From Chitinimonas prasina (GTDB lineage Bacteria > Pseudomonadota > Gammaproteobacteria > Burkholderiales > Chitinimonadaceae), in contig NZ_BSOG01000002.1 of assembly GCF_030160395.1 (NCBI RefSeq), forward strand, positions 759,280 through 823,279: 64,000 nucleotides of DNA. The letters run 5' to 3'. A model generated the notes under the pieces. The model searched no databases and was not told the origin of the DNA. It saw only the letters and a list, made by a program, of their open reading frames with translations. Each line of letters starts with the position of its first letter. Position 1 is the stretch's first letter. Positions 52,419-61,641 of this stretch are shown piece by piece. A program made the translations under genes and the position numbers.

Positions 52419-53723
52419 ATGCCACCCATCCATGCGCCTTACCAGCTCGATACCTTGCTCGACCTTTGCCAGGTCGAGGGCGAGCAGCATATTGCCCGCC
52501 ATGCCAGCTTCGTGCTGCATAGCCACTTCCAGCCCATTTACAGCTTCGCCCACCGCCGTGTAGTCGGCCATGAGGGCCTGATGCGAGCCTGGTCCGATGC
52601 AGGCAAGGTGCTGTCGCCCTACACTGTATTTGCCTCCGCCCGATCCGAATCCGAGCTGGTGACACTGGATAGGCTCTCCCGCCTGCTGCATACCCGCAAC
52701 TTTGTCACCCAGATGCAGGCCTGCCAGGAGCCCGCTCACTGGCTGTTCCTGAATGCCGAACCCAATGCCTTTGCTCATGCAGGTCAATACGGCCGCTTCT
52801 TCCCGGAGATGCTGGACAAGCTGCAGCTGCCGCCACAGCAGGTGGTGGTGGAGGTGCTGGAAACCGCAATCGAGAATAACCGCGCCCTCAGCCATGCCGT
52901 GGATTACTTCCGCGACATGGGCTGCCTTATCGCCATTGATGACTTTGGCGCCGGCCACTCCAATGTGGATCGCGTCTGGCGCCTACGCCCCGATATCGTC
53001 AAGCTCGACCGTACCCTGATTGCCGATGCATCGGAAAACCGTGAAGCGCGGCTGATACTGCCGGGCCTGGTCAGCCTGCTGCATGAGGCCGGCTCCCTGG
53101 TCCTGGCCGAGGGCATAGAAACCGAAGAGGAAGCCCTGCTGGCACTGGAGGCCGACTGTGATCTGGTTCAGGGCTACTATTTCGCTCGCCCCAGCCCCAG
53201 CATTCTCTCCGCCGAGCCTGCCAACCCAGTGTTCGATACCCTCTGGCAACACTTCAACACCCATGTGCGTGAGGAAATAGACCAGACGCAACGGCAGTTG
53301 GCACCCTATCGCACCGCCCTGCTGAAAGGCGCGGCCCGTCTGGCCGATGGCGATGCATTTGGCCTGGCGGCCCAACCATTCATGGATGAGCCCGCCGCCA
53401 TACGCTGTTTTCTGCTCGATGCAGAGGGTCGACAGGTTGGCGCCAACCTGACTCCCACCACACCAGCCAGCGAGAAAGCCCCGCGCTTTTCGCCACTGGA
53501 CGATGCCCGCGGCGCCATCTGGTCACGCCGGCACTATTTTCGTCAAGCCATGAAGCGCTTTGGCGAGCTACAGATTTCACGCCCTTATCTATCCATCGTG
53601 GGCGAAGAACAGTGCGTTACGCTATCGCTGGGCATTATGCTGCACGGCCAGCAGCATGTGCTTTGCGGCGATTTGCTATGGCAGGGCCCTTCCGAATTCG
53701 ACGTAAGGCCCGGTAGTGTGTAG
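52419..53723 (+). CDS. EAL-domain c-di-GMP phosphodiesterase with YkuI-like C-terminus
   Basis: 434 residues. The EAL motif is EGL (GHEGLMRA, Glu52), and the other catalytic positions are kept: VEVLETAI, IAIDDFGAGHSN, VKLDRTL, LAEGIETEEE and QGYYFARP. It should therefore hydrolyse c-di-GMP. Residues about 260-430 (SRRHYFRQAMKRFG, ISRPYLSI) resemble the EAL-associated Cache-like YkuI_C sensor. The ATG at 52419 is chosen over a TTG at 52413. The SRP RNA promoter overlaps its 3' end. Confidence 0.9.
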   Translation: MPPIHAPYQLDTLLDLCQVEGEQHIARHASFVLHSHFQPIYSFAHRRVVGHEGLMRAWSDAGKVLSPYTVFASARSESELVTLDRLSRLLHTRNFVTQMQACQEPAHWLFLNAEPNAFAHAGQYGRFFPEMLDKLQLPPQQVVVEVLETAIENNRALSHAVDYFRDMGCLIAIDDFGAGHSNVDRVWRLRPDIVKLDRTLIADASENREARLILPGLVSLLHEAGSLVLAEGIETEEEALLALEADCDLVQGYYFARPSPSILSAEPANPVFDTLWQHFNTHVREEIDQTQRQLAPYRTALLKGAARLADGDAFGLAAQPFMDEPAAIRCFLLDAEGRQVGANLTPTTPASEKAPRFSPLDDARGAIWSRRHYFRQAMKRFGELQISRPYLSIVGEEQCVTLSLGIMLHGQQHVLCGDLLWQGPSEFDVRPGSV

Positions 53724-53726
53724 AAT
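53698..53726 (+). promoter_or_regulatory. Promoter candidate for the SRP RNA gene
   Basis: TCGACG, a 17-bp spacer and TAGAAT (53721-53726). The -10 box contains the stop codon of the EAL gene. Transcription would start near 53733. Confidence 0.5.
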
Positions 53727-53748
53727 GCTGGCTGTTCGTCGCGCTGGC

Positions 53749-53865
53749 GGCGAATGTTGTCTCAATGGCGGGTCTCCCCGCATTGCCAAGTCGTGAATCT
53801 GGTCAGGTCCGGAAGGAAGCAGCCACAGCGGTGCAGGCAAGTGCCGGGGGTCGGGCTCGCCACCT
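53749..53865 (+). ncRNA. ffs: Signal recognition particle 4.5S RNA
   Basis: The conserved domain IV is exact: GGTCAGGTCCGGAAGGAAGC, then AGCCACAGCGGTGCAGGCAA and GTGCCGGGGGTCGGG. The 5' half CAATGGCGGGTCTCCCCGCATTG forms the upper hairpin arm, and GGCGA at the 5' end pairs with TCGCC near 53857-53861. The RNA binds Ffh for co-translational membrane targeting. Ends are estimated from pairing; the true 5' end may be up to 16 bases earlier. Confidence 0.93.
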
Positions 53866-53996
53866 CCCCTTCTCAAGCTTTAACAGCCGTCCCTACGCAG
53901 CCATTGCGTCGCCCGATGCCTGTTTGTGCAGCTTTTTCTAGAGCTGCAGCTCAAACCTAGTAAGATTACGTCATCCTTACGCCACCACCTATCGTG

Positions 53997-54629
53997 ATGA
54001 AGACCTACGACCGCATCGTCCAGGAAAGCCTCTTGCTCTTCAACGAGCATGGCGAGCGCCCGATTACCACCAACCATATCGCGGCCCACCTCGGTATCAG
54101 CCCTGGCAATCTCTACTATCACTTCCGCAACAAGGAAGAGATCGTCTACCAGATTTTCCAGCTCTATATCGACTACATGCGCAAGCACCTGCAAGTGCCG
54201 GAACACCGGGTACTGGAGCCCGAGGATCTGGGCCGCTACCTGGATGCCGCCTTTGCCGCCATGTGGCAGTATCGCTTCATGTTCTACGACCTGCCCGGCC
54301 TGCTCAGCCGCAGCCCTCAGCTCCAGACCGACTACCACAGCTACGTCAAGAACGAGCTTGCTCCCATCCTGGCCAAGGCCTTTGGCGAATTTGCCGCCAT
54401 CGGCTTCATCAACATCAAGCCGGATGAGATCATGCCGCTGGCGACCAATACCTGGATGGTGGTGAAGTTCTGGTTTGCCTTTCAGCAAACCATCCATCCC
54501 GACCGCCCCATCAGCGAAGAAACCGGCAAGCAAGGTGCCCGCCACGTACTGGCCCTGTTCAAGCCCTACGTACAGCCGAGCTTCATGCCGGTGTTCGAGC
54601 AAATCGAAGCCCGCTACAAACCTGCCTGA
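53997..54629 (+). CDS. TetR/AcrR-family regulator
   Basis: 210 residues. N-terminal TetR HTH (IVQESLLLFNEHGERPITTN, HIAAHLGISPGNLYYHFRNK) and a helical ligand domain. The target is unknown; a YqaE-like gene follows after 14 bp. The ATG at 53997 is used; a GTG directly before it is possible. Confidence 0.9.
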   Translation: MKTYDRIVQESLLLFNEHGERPITTNHIAAHLGISPGNLYYHFRNKEEIVYQIFQLYIDYMRKHLQVPEHRVLEPEDLGRYLDAAFAAMWQYRFMFYDLPGLLSRSPQLQTDYHSYVKNELAPILAKAFGEFAAIGFINIKPDEIMPLATNTWMVVKFWFAFQQTIHPDRPISEETGKQGARHVLALFKPYVQPSFMPVFEQIEARYKPA

Positions 54630-54643
54630 CCAGGCCCCCCAGC

Positions 54644-54835
54644 ATGCGCCTGATTATCGCCATCTTTCTGCCGTTTATGCTGTTCTTCACCATAGGCCGC
54701 CCCATTGCCGGCCTTATCTGCCTGATCTTGCAACTGACGGTGCTGGGCTGGATACCGGCAGCCATCTGGGCCGCCTATGCCTTGTCCCAATACAAGACCG
54801 ACAAGAAGATCGAGGCTGCACTGGGCAAGCGCTGA
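54644..54835 (+). CDS. YqaE/Pmp3-family membrane protein
   Basis: 63 residues with two membrane spans (MRLIIAIFLPFMLFFTIGRP, ICLILQLTVLGWIPAAIWAA) and a basic tail. Pmp3/YqaE proteins are small stress-induced membrane proteins linked to membrane potential. It lies 14 bp after the TetR gene and may be co-transcribed with it. The following 190 bp show no gene. Confidence 0.88.
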   Translation: MRLIIAIFLPFMLFFTIGRPIAGLICLILQLTVLGWIPAAIWAAYALSQYKTDKKIEAALGKR

Positions 54836-55025
54836 CAAAACCCGGCATTGTGACTCTGGCTGACACAAGCAGGCGCATGTGACCAGGTAGTAGGTGGGTA
54901 GTGCAAGACAGTACAACAACACCCGTTAGGTTTTAAAAGCTGCTCTAAATCCAGGTGGCCCAACAAACCCTAGTCCTCAACATGCCTTAGAATAGCGCCA
55001 CTTCCCACGCCCGATCGTCCACCTC

Positions 55026-55508
55026 ATGACCAAGCCCTACAAGCGCCCTGAATCTGTCCTGGTGGTGGTTTACACCCCTGAACTGCAATCGCTCATCATT
55101 GAACGCACCGATTACAAGGATGCCTGGCAGAACGTGACGGGCAGCCTGGAAGAAGATGAGACTCCTCGCCAGACTGCGATACGGGAGCTGCAGGAAGAGC
55201 TTGGCATTGATGCCAGCCAGCACGAACTGCAGGATTGGGGCATTACCAATGAGTGGGAAATCTTCGAGATCTGGCGCCATCGCTACGCACCGGGTGTAAC
55301 CATGAACACCGAGCATGTATTCGGCCTGCTGGTGAGCGAACGCTTTGAGCCGCAGTTGGCACCGCGCGAGCATACAGGCTGGTTGTGGCGGGACTGGAAC
55401 GTGGCGGCCGAGGCGGTTTTCTCACCCTCCAATGCCGATGCCCTGCGCATGCTGCCCGAGATGGCCGAGAAGTTTGGCGCCAGCATGCTTCCCCAAGGCC
55501 ACGCCTGA
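55026..55508 (+). CDS. nudB: Dihydroneopterin triphosphate diphosphatase
   Basis: 160 residues. The Nudix box runs from Gly39 to about residue 61 (GSLEEDETPRQTAIRELQEE, then LGI), and the N-terminus YKRPESVLVVVYTPELQSLI and the C-terminal HTGWLWRDWNVAAEAVFSPS fit NudB. It removes pyrophosphate from dihydroneopterin triphosphate in folate synthesis. Confidence 0.93.
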   Translation: MTKPYKRPESVLVVVYTPELQSLIIERTDYKDAWQNVTGSLEEDETPRQTAIRELQEELGIDASQHELQDWGITNEWEIFEIWRHRYAPGVTMNTEHVFGLLVSERFEPQLAPREHTGWLWRDWNVAAEAVFSPSNADALRMLPEMAEKFGASMLPQGHA

Positions 55509-55589
55509 GACACGCAAGCGCCCCGCACCATCAGCCTGGCCAGCGCCAGCATGGCCTACCGTATAGGCCGGCCAAATTGGGCTGCCAAC

Positions 55590-56003
55590 TCAAGGCGCAG
55601 CAGTTGGCGTAGCCGCTGCCTTGCAGTGCAGGCCCGCCTTGTCTTCCATGCCATTGCGCGCCAGCACCAGGCGTTTGGCGGCCGCACTGTAACTGCTGCG
55701 CGTAGTTTCAGCCTGCTTGCGCATACCCTCGCTGCAACTGGCGTTGTTCACCACCTCACTCAGCACGACTTCCACCTGTGTGGCTAACCACCAAGCCTGG
55801 CTCAATTCTGCCTGGACGGAGGGGGCCGCTTGGCACAGCTGTTCCACCGTGCTGTTGGCCAGGCTCTTGAGTCGGCCCTGCATGCGCATGTCCGCATCGT
55901 ATGCCGCTTGTATCTGCGGCGTCGCACGGTCCAGCAGTTCCTTGCACTCAGCCAGTGCAGTGGCTGGCAGCAGCAACAGGGCCAGGGCGAAAATTTGCTT
56001 CAT
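55590..56003 (-). CDS. Periplasmic protein of unknown function
   Basis: 137 residues with a clear signal peptide (MKQIFALALLLLPATALA). The mature part is helical with four cysteines (AECKELL, EQLCQAA, ASCSEGM, GLHCKAA), possibly two disulfides. No family recognised. The ATG at 56003 is used because it begins the signal peptide; the frame is open to 56030. Confidence 0.75.
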   Translation of the reverse strand: MKQIFALALLLLPATALAECKELLDRATPQIQAAYDADMRMQGRLKSLANSTVEQLCQAAPSVQAELSQAWWLATQVEVVLSEVVNNASCSEGMRKQAETTRSSYSAAAKRLVLARNGMEDKAGLHCKAAATPTAAP

Positions 56004-56103
56004 GATTTTGCCATCAAGAGTTGGAATCAAGCGAAGTATGCCGATGTCGTTGCTTTACCACCATACCGTTGCACCCGTCACGGTGCGCGCCCATCGTACC
56101 GCT

Positions 56104-56997
56104 TTATACCGCGCCGTAGCCCATGGATGGAATTGGCGCCGCTGGCTCCACCCCGCGTAGCGGCGCTTGCTGCAACCCGCCCAAGCGCTCAGGCAACATC
56201 AGATCAGCCACCCTGGCATGAAACTCAAAGCCACGCGTATTTTCCTTTGCTACCGTGAATCCCAGGCGGCGATGAAAACGTACCGATGCCGCATTGGTAC
56301 GGTAGACATGAGATACCAGACGCTCAACACCACGCTCTGCAAACAAAGCACCGGAATCGCGCAACAGCTCTCCCAGTACGGCAGGCGTGCGCCAAGCAGG
56401 GTGAATGTTAAGCATCAGGACAAACCAGCAAACCGATTCATGGGGCGAATAATTAGCATAAGCCACCACCCTGCCCTCGCGCCGCACCAGCACAAAGGGG
56501 TGGCCAGCTTGCTGCGACGCTGCCAGTTGAACCATGCGTTGCGCCAGGCTGATGGTGTCGCCGGCCGCCTCAGTGTGCTGGGTCAGGGTCAGCAGGTCCA
56601 GCTGGGCCAGCTCAACCAGCAGGGCGTCCCCAGAGGGGCTCAATGCAGAAACTCCGGCAAGCCCCCCGGCCAGGCTGGGAAGGCTGAGGATCACCACCCC
56701 TCTGGCCAGCCAGGTCCATACCGGGCTGCTGCTGTTGCTGGCGCAGCGCCACACCACCCAGGATGCCAGCAACCCATGCAGCACCAACAGGCAGAACCAG
56801 CCCAATGCCACCTGCTTGAACAGCACCATGTCCAGTTCATGAAACCGCTTGCTGATCAGCACCCAGGCAAAAAATCCCCCTACTGGCAGATAGAGCACGA
56901 CTTTGCCCAGCACATAAAACACCCACCAGGCTGAAAACAATCGGGCTTCGCCACTCAGGTGACTCAGCAGAAAACCCCGTGGATACAGGTTGGACAT
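56104..56997 (-). CDS. Membrane-anchored GNAT acetyltransferase-like protein
   Basis: 297 residues. Three membrane spans (about 22-48, 62-84 and 95-118) precede a cytoplasmic GNAT-like domain (about 150-275) with VLVRREGRVVAYANYSPH, NIHPAWRTPAVLGELLRDSG and HVYRTNAASVRFHRRLGF, the usual GNAT C-terminal strand-helix. The acetyl-CoA loop is not a perfect Q/R-x-x-G-x-G/A. Acceptor unknown. The ATG at 56997 is used. The 295 bp upstream, to the next gene at 57293, show no gene. Confidence 0.75.
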   Translation of the reverse strand: MSNLYPRGFLLSHLSGEARLFSAWWVFYVLGKVVLYLPVGGFFAWVLISKRFHELDMVLFKQVALGWFCLLVLHGLLASWVVWRCASNSSSPVWTWLARGVVILSLPSLAGGLAGVSALSPSGDALLVELAQLDLLTLTQHTEAAGDTISLAQRMVQLAASQQAGHPFVLVRREGRVVAYANYSPHESVCWFVLMLNIHPAWRTPAVLGELLRDSGALFAERGVERLVSHVYRTNAASVRFHRRLGFTVAKENTRGFEFHARVADLMLPERLGGLQQAPLRGVEPAAPIPSMGYGAV

Positions 56998-57292
56998 GAT
57001 AAACAAACCAGGCGCGATGCCCCGGTGCGGTGACAAGAAAGCCGGATTCTAGCCGCAAGCTGACCAGCCGTACGACCCCAGTGCAAACTGGCCGCCCCTT
57101 GCACCATCTCAGCGACACCACGCCCTACCCAAGGGCAGCAACACAAGCCTGCCCCACGGCAATGCCTACCCGCCATAGCGCTTCCCAAGCGTGCATTTTT
57201 CCGCCACTAACGCCGTGAGATGGCTATATGATTCCACATAAGGCTAACCCTCTCGCGCAGGCCCTCACCGCCCCCGCACGGACGGCACCCAA

Positions 57293-58054
57293 GTGACGGA
57301 ATCAAACAAAAAAACATTGCGGATCGCAACCTATAACATCCACAAAGGCATGTCGGCCTTTAATCGTCGCCATGTCTTGCCAGCGCTCAAGCACGCCCTG
57401 GGTGGGCTGACGGCCGATCTGGTGTTTCTGCAAGAGGTCCAGGGAGAGCACCAGGCCAGGGCGCAACGCCATCACGATTGGCCAGAGCACCCCCAGCATG
57501 CTTTTCTGGCGGACGATCAACTGCACCATGTCTACGGCCCCAACGCGGCATATCAGCATGGCCACCATGGCAATGCTCTGTTGAGCCGCCATCCCATCAG
57601 CAGTTGGCACAATCACGACATCAGCCTAAGCAAGCTGGAGCGGCGGGGCTTGCTGCACAGCCAGGTATTGCTGCCGGGGCGCGATCTGCCATTGCATGCG
57701 CTATGCGTACACCTTAACCTGCGCGCTACCGACCGCCGCGTGCAACTGGCCGCGCTGGCCGACTACGTCTTGGCGCATATACCTGCCGATGCACCGCTGG
57801 TGGTAGCTGGCGACTTCAACGACTGGCGCCAGGAAGCCTGCGGCTTTCTGCGCGAGGCACTGGATCTGCGCGAAGCCTTTCATAGCCTTCATGGCCGCGT
57901 GGCAGCCAGTTTTCCGGCACGGCTGCCCTTATTGGCCCTGGACCGCATCTATCTACGTGGCATGCATGTAGAACATGCCGAAGCCCACAGCGGCAAGAGC
58001 TGGGGCCAGCTGAGCGACCATGCACCCCTCACCGCCACTGTCAGGTTGAACTGA
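57293..58054 (+). CDS. Endonuclease/exonuclease/phosphatase-family protein (YbhP-like)
   Basis: 253 residues. EEP-fold residues are clear: RIATYNIHKG, LVFLQEVQG (metal Glu), VVAGDFNDWR and LSDHAPLTATV (catalytic His). In E. coli ybhP is next to clsB, as here. It begins with GTG at 57293 and its stop overlaps the next ATG (TGATG). Confidence 0.88.
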   Translation: MTESNKKTLRIATYNIHKGMSAFNRRHVLPALKHALGGLTADLVFLQEVQGEHQARAQRHHDWPEHPQHAFLADDQLHHVYGPNAAYQHGHHGNALLSRHPISSWHNHDISLSKLERRGLLHSQVLLPGRDLPLHALCVHLNLRATDRRVQLAALADYVLAHIPADAPLVVAGDFNDWRQEACGFLREALDLREAFHSLHGRVAASFPARLPLLALDRIYLRGMHVEHAEAHSGKSWGQLSDHAPLTATVRLN

Positions 58055-58296
58055 TGCAGGATAAACACGGCCGCCTGGCCGAATACCCTTTCGATTTCCT
58101 CGCTTGCAAGAACGGCAGCGTCCAGCTTCGCGCTCATGGCCGGGTGGTGAAAACCTTGTCCGGCAAGGCGGCAGCCAGCTTTCAGCTCAAGGCCAGCCGG
58201 CTCGAAGGCCAGGCTTTGCAGCACTTGCTCGCGCGCGAAACCGGGCAGTTCAAGTTCGGCAATGAACGCTCGTCCGGACAGGAAGCCCCCTACTGA
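58054..58296 (+). CDS. Small protein of unknown function, coupled to clsB
   Basis: 80 residues, not recognised. It is joined to both neighbours by TGATG overlaps (58052-58056 and 58294-58298), so it is almost surely translated. The sequence (YPFDFLACKNGSVQLRAHGR, QLKASRLEGQALQHLLARET) shows no signal peptide or membrane span and looks like a small alpha/beta protein. Confidence 0.75.
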   Translation: MQDKHGRLAEYPFDFLACKNGSVQLRAHGRVVKTLSGKAAASFQLKASRLEGQALQHLLARETGQFKFGNERSSGQEAPY

Positions 58297-59456
58297 TGCC
58301 CTGGCTGGAGGGTAACCAGCTCACCTTGCTACGCAATGGCGAGCAGTATTTCCCCGCCCTGCTGGCGGCGATTGCTGCAGCCCGACGCGAGGTGTTCCTC
58401 GAGAGCTATCTCTACGAACCCGACAAGATAGGCCGACAGGTTTCTGCCAGCCTGATGCGTGCGGCTCGCAGAGGGGTACAGGTGCATCTATTGCTGGATG
58501 GATTCGGTGCCCGTTACCTGCCCCAAGACCTGCGCCATAGTTTGCTGCAGGCAGGCGTGCGCCTGCTGTTCTTTCGGCCCGAGTCCACTCGCTTCTCACT
58601 CGATCGCCAACGGTTGCGACGCATGCACCGCAAGCTGGCAGTAGTGGATGGCCAGGTGGGCTTCATCGGCGGCATCAATATCCTGGAAGACCTGGATGGC
58701 CCAGGCCTCCCCCCGCGCTACGACTACGCCACCCGGGTAGAGGGCCCGCTGGTGGCCGAGATGCGCCACATCGCCGCCAGCCAGTGGCGCCAGACCTGCT
58801 GGTCTCAGCTCAAGCACGAATGGGCCGCCATCCCGCATCACCATCACACGCCGCCTGCGACAGGCCGGATGCTCGCCAAGCTGCTGCGGCGTGACAATCT
58901 GCGCCACCGCCGGGCCATCGAGGCTGCCTATCTGCAGGCCATCAAACAGGCCCGTGAAGAGATCGTCGTGGCCAATGCCTACTTTCTGCCAGGCATTACC
59001 CTCAGGCGAGCATTGCTGGCGGCAGCCAACCGGGGTGTACGGGTGGTCATCCTGCTGCAGGGGCGTCTGGACCATGCCCTTCTGCACTACGCCACCCGCG
59101 TACTTTACCGCCCCCTGTTGCTGGCCGGGGTAGAGATACATGAGTACACCGCAGGATTCATGCACGCCAAGGTGGCTGTGGTGGATCGAACCTGGTTGAC
59201 GGTGGGCTCGTCCAATATCGACCCCTTCAGCCTGCTGACGGCCCGCGAGGCCAATATCGTCGCCCTGTACGCGCCCCTGGCCCATGAACTGAGGGCGGAT
59301 ATCCAGCGGCACATTAATGAAGCCGCTCAACCGGTACCCGCCGAGAGCATCATGGCCGCCCCCTGGTGGCGCCGTGTGCTGCCCTGGCTGGCTTACCAGC
59401 TGGTACGTGGCCTGCTGGGTTTGACGGGGTATGGCAAGCGCGAGTACCGCGAATAA
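58296..59456 (+). CDS. clsB: Cardiolipin synthase B-type phospholipase D protein
   Basis: 386 residues with two HKD motifs: HRKLAVVDGQVGFIGGINI (His111) and HAKVAVVDRTWLTVGSSNID (His290). ClsB makes cardiolipin and can also make phosphatidylglycerol from phosphatidylethanolamine. Third gene of the coupled ybhP-like/small-gene/clsB operon. Confidence 0.94.
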   Translation: MPWLEGNQLTLLRNGEQYFPALLAAIAAARREVFLESYLYEPDKIGRQVSASLMRAARRGVQVHLLLDGFGARYLPQDLRHSLLQAGVRLLFFRPESTRFSLDRQRLRRMHRKLAVVDGQVGFIGGINILEDLDGPGLPPRYDYATRVEGPLVAEMRHIAASQWRQTCWSQLKHEWAAIPHHHHTPPATGRMLAKLLRRDNLRHRRAIEAAYLQAIKQAREEIVVANAYFLPGITLRRALLAAANRGVRVVILLQGRLDHALLHYATRVLYRPLLLAGVEIHEYTAGFMHAKVAVVDRTWLTVGSSNIDPFSLLTAREANIVALYAPLAHELRADIQRHINEAAQPVPAESIMAAPWWRRVLPWLAYQLVRGLLGLTGYGKREYRE

Positions 59457-59498
59457 GCATCGTAGCTTAGAGCACCACCACGGCGATGGCGCCCGCTC

Positions 59499-60686
59499 CT
59501 AGCTCTGCGTGGCAACCGCTGGCGCCACACTGCGCCCACGCACCAGCCTGCTGCGTATCCGGCGGTTCAGTGGTTCGGAGAAATACCGCGCCACAAGATG
59601 GCCCGCCAGCAGCGACAAACCCAGCCCGCCGCCATACAGCCACGGCACCATCTGCGGCCCGCCACCCAAGGCACGGAAGGCCTCGACCAGGGCTATCACC
59701 ACGAACATATGACACAGATAGACTTCGTAGCTGCTGCGCCCCACCCAGCGCAGCCAGCTTATGCCCGGCAAGCTCGCATAGCGATACCAGGCTGGATTGG
59801 CGTGGGTGGCAATCAGCACCAGGGCAGCACCCAGCGCCAGCAGCGTCATGTCCAACCCCAAGCTGGTCAGGCCAGACTTGTAAACCCAGCCACGGAAATA
59901 CAGGGGCAAGGCCATGCACACCAGCCCCAGTATCAGCACCCAGATCCCACGGTGCCCGGTTGGCGGCCAATGCCTAGCCAGCATGGCCATCATGCAGCCC
60001 AGGGCAATCTCACCCATACCCGACAGATAACCATGGTCAGCCCAAATCTCATTGCTACCCATGCCCACGCGGGCATAGGGGCCGATGACGAAGAAGGCAC
60101 ACAAGATGACCAAGAGCCAGCGCGGCGAGCGCACCAACAGGCAAAGCAGCGGGAAGCCCAGGTAGAACGCCTCTTCCACCGACAAGGACCACAGCACATC
60201 CCAAGCACCCGGCAGATAACCATATTGGGCTTCCAGCCAGTTCAGGTGAAAGGTGAGTGCCGAGACGACGGCGCGCCATAACGGTGTAGTGCTTGCGGCA
60301 TCATGAAAACCCGGCACCTGCCACGCCTGCAACAAGGACTGCAATACGATGAAGCCCAGCAGGCAAGGTAGTAGCCGGGCAGCGCGAAAACCGTAAAAGT
60401 GCAGCGGCTGCACTTTTTCCAGGCTGTGCCAGCGAGCCAGCATGGCCTGCGTGATCAGGAAGCCTGAAATCACGAAAAACACCATGACCGCCTGCCAGCC
60501 GCTGGAGAACAGAAAATTGTAGGCACGCTTGGATAGCCAGGCAGCCCCTTCAAAATCCCGGAACGGGACCCGGATATTCAGGTGCATCAGCACCACGGCA
60601 ATGGCAGCCCAACCGCGCAGCACATCTATCCAGTCATTGCGTGCCAAGGCTAGACCAGTAATATTCTGGTCTGGGTAAGAAGTCAT
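59499..60686 (-). CDS. Acyltransferase 3 (OafA/YrhL-like) membrane protein
   Basis: 395 residues, about ten membrane spans. Conserved parts: IDVLRGWAAIAVVLMHL with the catalytic His at the membrane edge, VMVFFVISGFLITQAML, FRAARLLPCLL and WSLSVEEAFYLGFPLLC. Such proteins O-acylate surface sugars or peptidoglycan. It is convergent with clsB and lies 82 bp beyond maiA, on the same strand. Confidence 0.9.
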   Translation of the reverse strand: MTSYPDQNITGLALARNDWIDVLRGWAAIAVVLMHLNIRVPFRDFEGAAWLSKRAYNFLFSSGWQAVMVFFVISGFLITQAMLARWHSLEKVQPLHFYGFRAARLLPCLLGFIVLQSLLQAWQVPGFHDAASTTPLWRAVVSALTFHLNWLEAQYGYLPGAWDVLWSLSVEEAFYLGFPLLCLLVRSPRWLLVILCAFFVIGPYARVGMGSNEIWADHGYLSGMGEIALGCMMAMLARHWPPTGHRGIWVLILGLVCMALPLYFRGWVYKSGLTSLGLDMTLLALGAALVLIATHANPAWYRYASLPGISWLRWVGRSSYEVYLCHMFVVIALVEAFRALGGGPQMVPWLYGGGLGLSLLAGHLVARYFSEPLNRRIRSRLVRGRSVAPAVATQS

Positions 60687-60768
60687 CCATTTCCAATCAG
60701 CGTATAGCGGGTACGACCCCGCACTGGGCAGGGCCCGCCAGAGAAGTAAGCACTACCGTCGGGTGACC

Positions 60769-61422
60769 TTACTCGGCGTCGGCCTGTTTGGAAGGATGCG
60801 TCTGGCTGAAAGCCGGCAGGCTGCTCAGATGCGCATCGATTGCGGCAATACGCGGGTAGTTGGCCATGTCGACCTTGAAGCGATGGGCGTTGAATACCTG
60901 TGGCACCAGGCACAGATCGGCCAGCGTGACGCTGTCACCTACGCAATAGCGCTCGCTGCCCAGGCGAACCAGCTCCTGCTCCAGGGCAGCAAATCCCTGC
61001 CTTATCCAGTGACGGTACCACTCATCTGCGGTCTCCTGGCTCTGGCCCAGCGTCCCCTTGAGATATTGCAGCACGATCAGATTGTTGAGTGGGTGGATAT
61101 CGCAGGCAATCAGCTGCGCCAGCGAGCGTACCCTGGCGCGTCCCAGCAGGTCTGCTGGCAACAGCGCTGGCGTTGGATAGCGCTCTTCCAGATACTCGCA
61201 GATGGCCAGCGACTGGGTCAGCACCACGCCATCGTCCAGTAGCGCAGGCACCCGCCCCTGCGGGTTGAGCGCCAGATAGTCGGAACTTCGCTGCTGACCA
61301 CCATCACGCAGCAGATGGATGGGCACTGCTTCGTAGTCCAGCCCCTTGTACGCCAGGGCAATGCGCACACGCCAAGCTGCAGAAGAACGGAAATAGGTAT
61401 ATAGCTTGCGATCCATGGTCAT
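60769..61422 (-). CDS. maiA: Maleylacetoacetate isomerase
   Basis: 217 residues, zeta-class GST. The signature SSAAWRVRIALAYKGLDYE carries the catalytic serine, and NPQGRVPALLDDG, LTQSLAICEYLEERYP and CDIHPLNNLIVLQYL complete the family pattern. It isomerises maleyl- to fumarylacetoacetate with glutathione in tyrosine breakdown. ATG at 61422 or 61416 is possible; the frame is open to 61572 without family sequence. fahA lies upstream on the same strand, 219 bp away. Confidence 0.93.
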   Translation of the reverse strand: MTMDRKLYTYFRSSAAWRVRIALAYKGLDYEAVPIHLLRDGGQQRSSDYLALNPQGRVPALLDDGVVLTQSLAICEYLEERYPTPALLPADLLGRARVRSLAQLIACDIHPLNNLIVLQYLKGTLGQSQETADEWYRHWIRQGFAALEQELVRLGSERYCVGDSVTLADLCLVPQVFNAHRFKVDMANYPRIAAIDAHLSSLPAFSQTHPSKQADAE

Positions 61423-61641
61423 GGTATGAGCTTGTGTAGTTGGTATATTTGGTCTGTACGTGGGGTAAGACTGCCGCGGTATAGATAGCGTTCCCCACTC
61501 GCAACGGTCAGTACGATAGTGTATGCCATGCGCCGGCCATATCACTACACCTGCACCTAGCCGCAGAAACAATCAGGGCAGGCAGGCCCGGCACGCTTGC
61601 GCACCCTGCCCACCCGCCCTGAATGGCACTACCAGTCGGGC

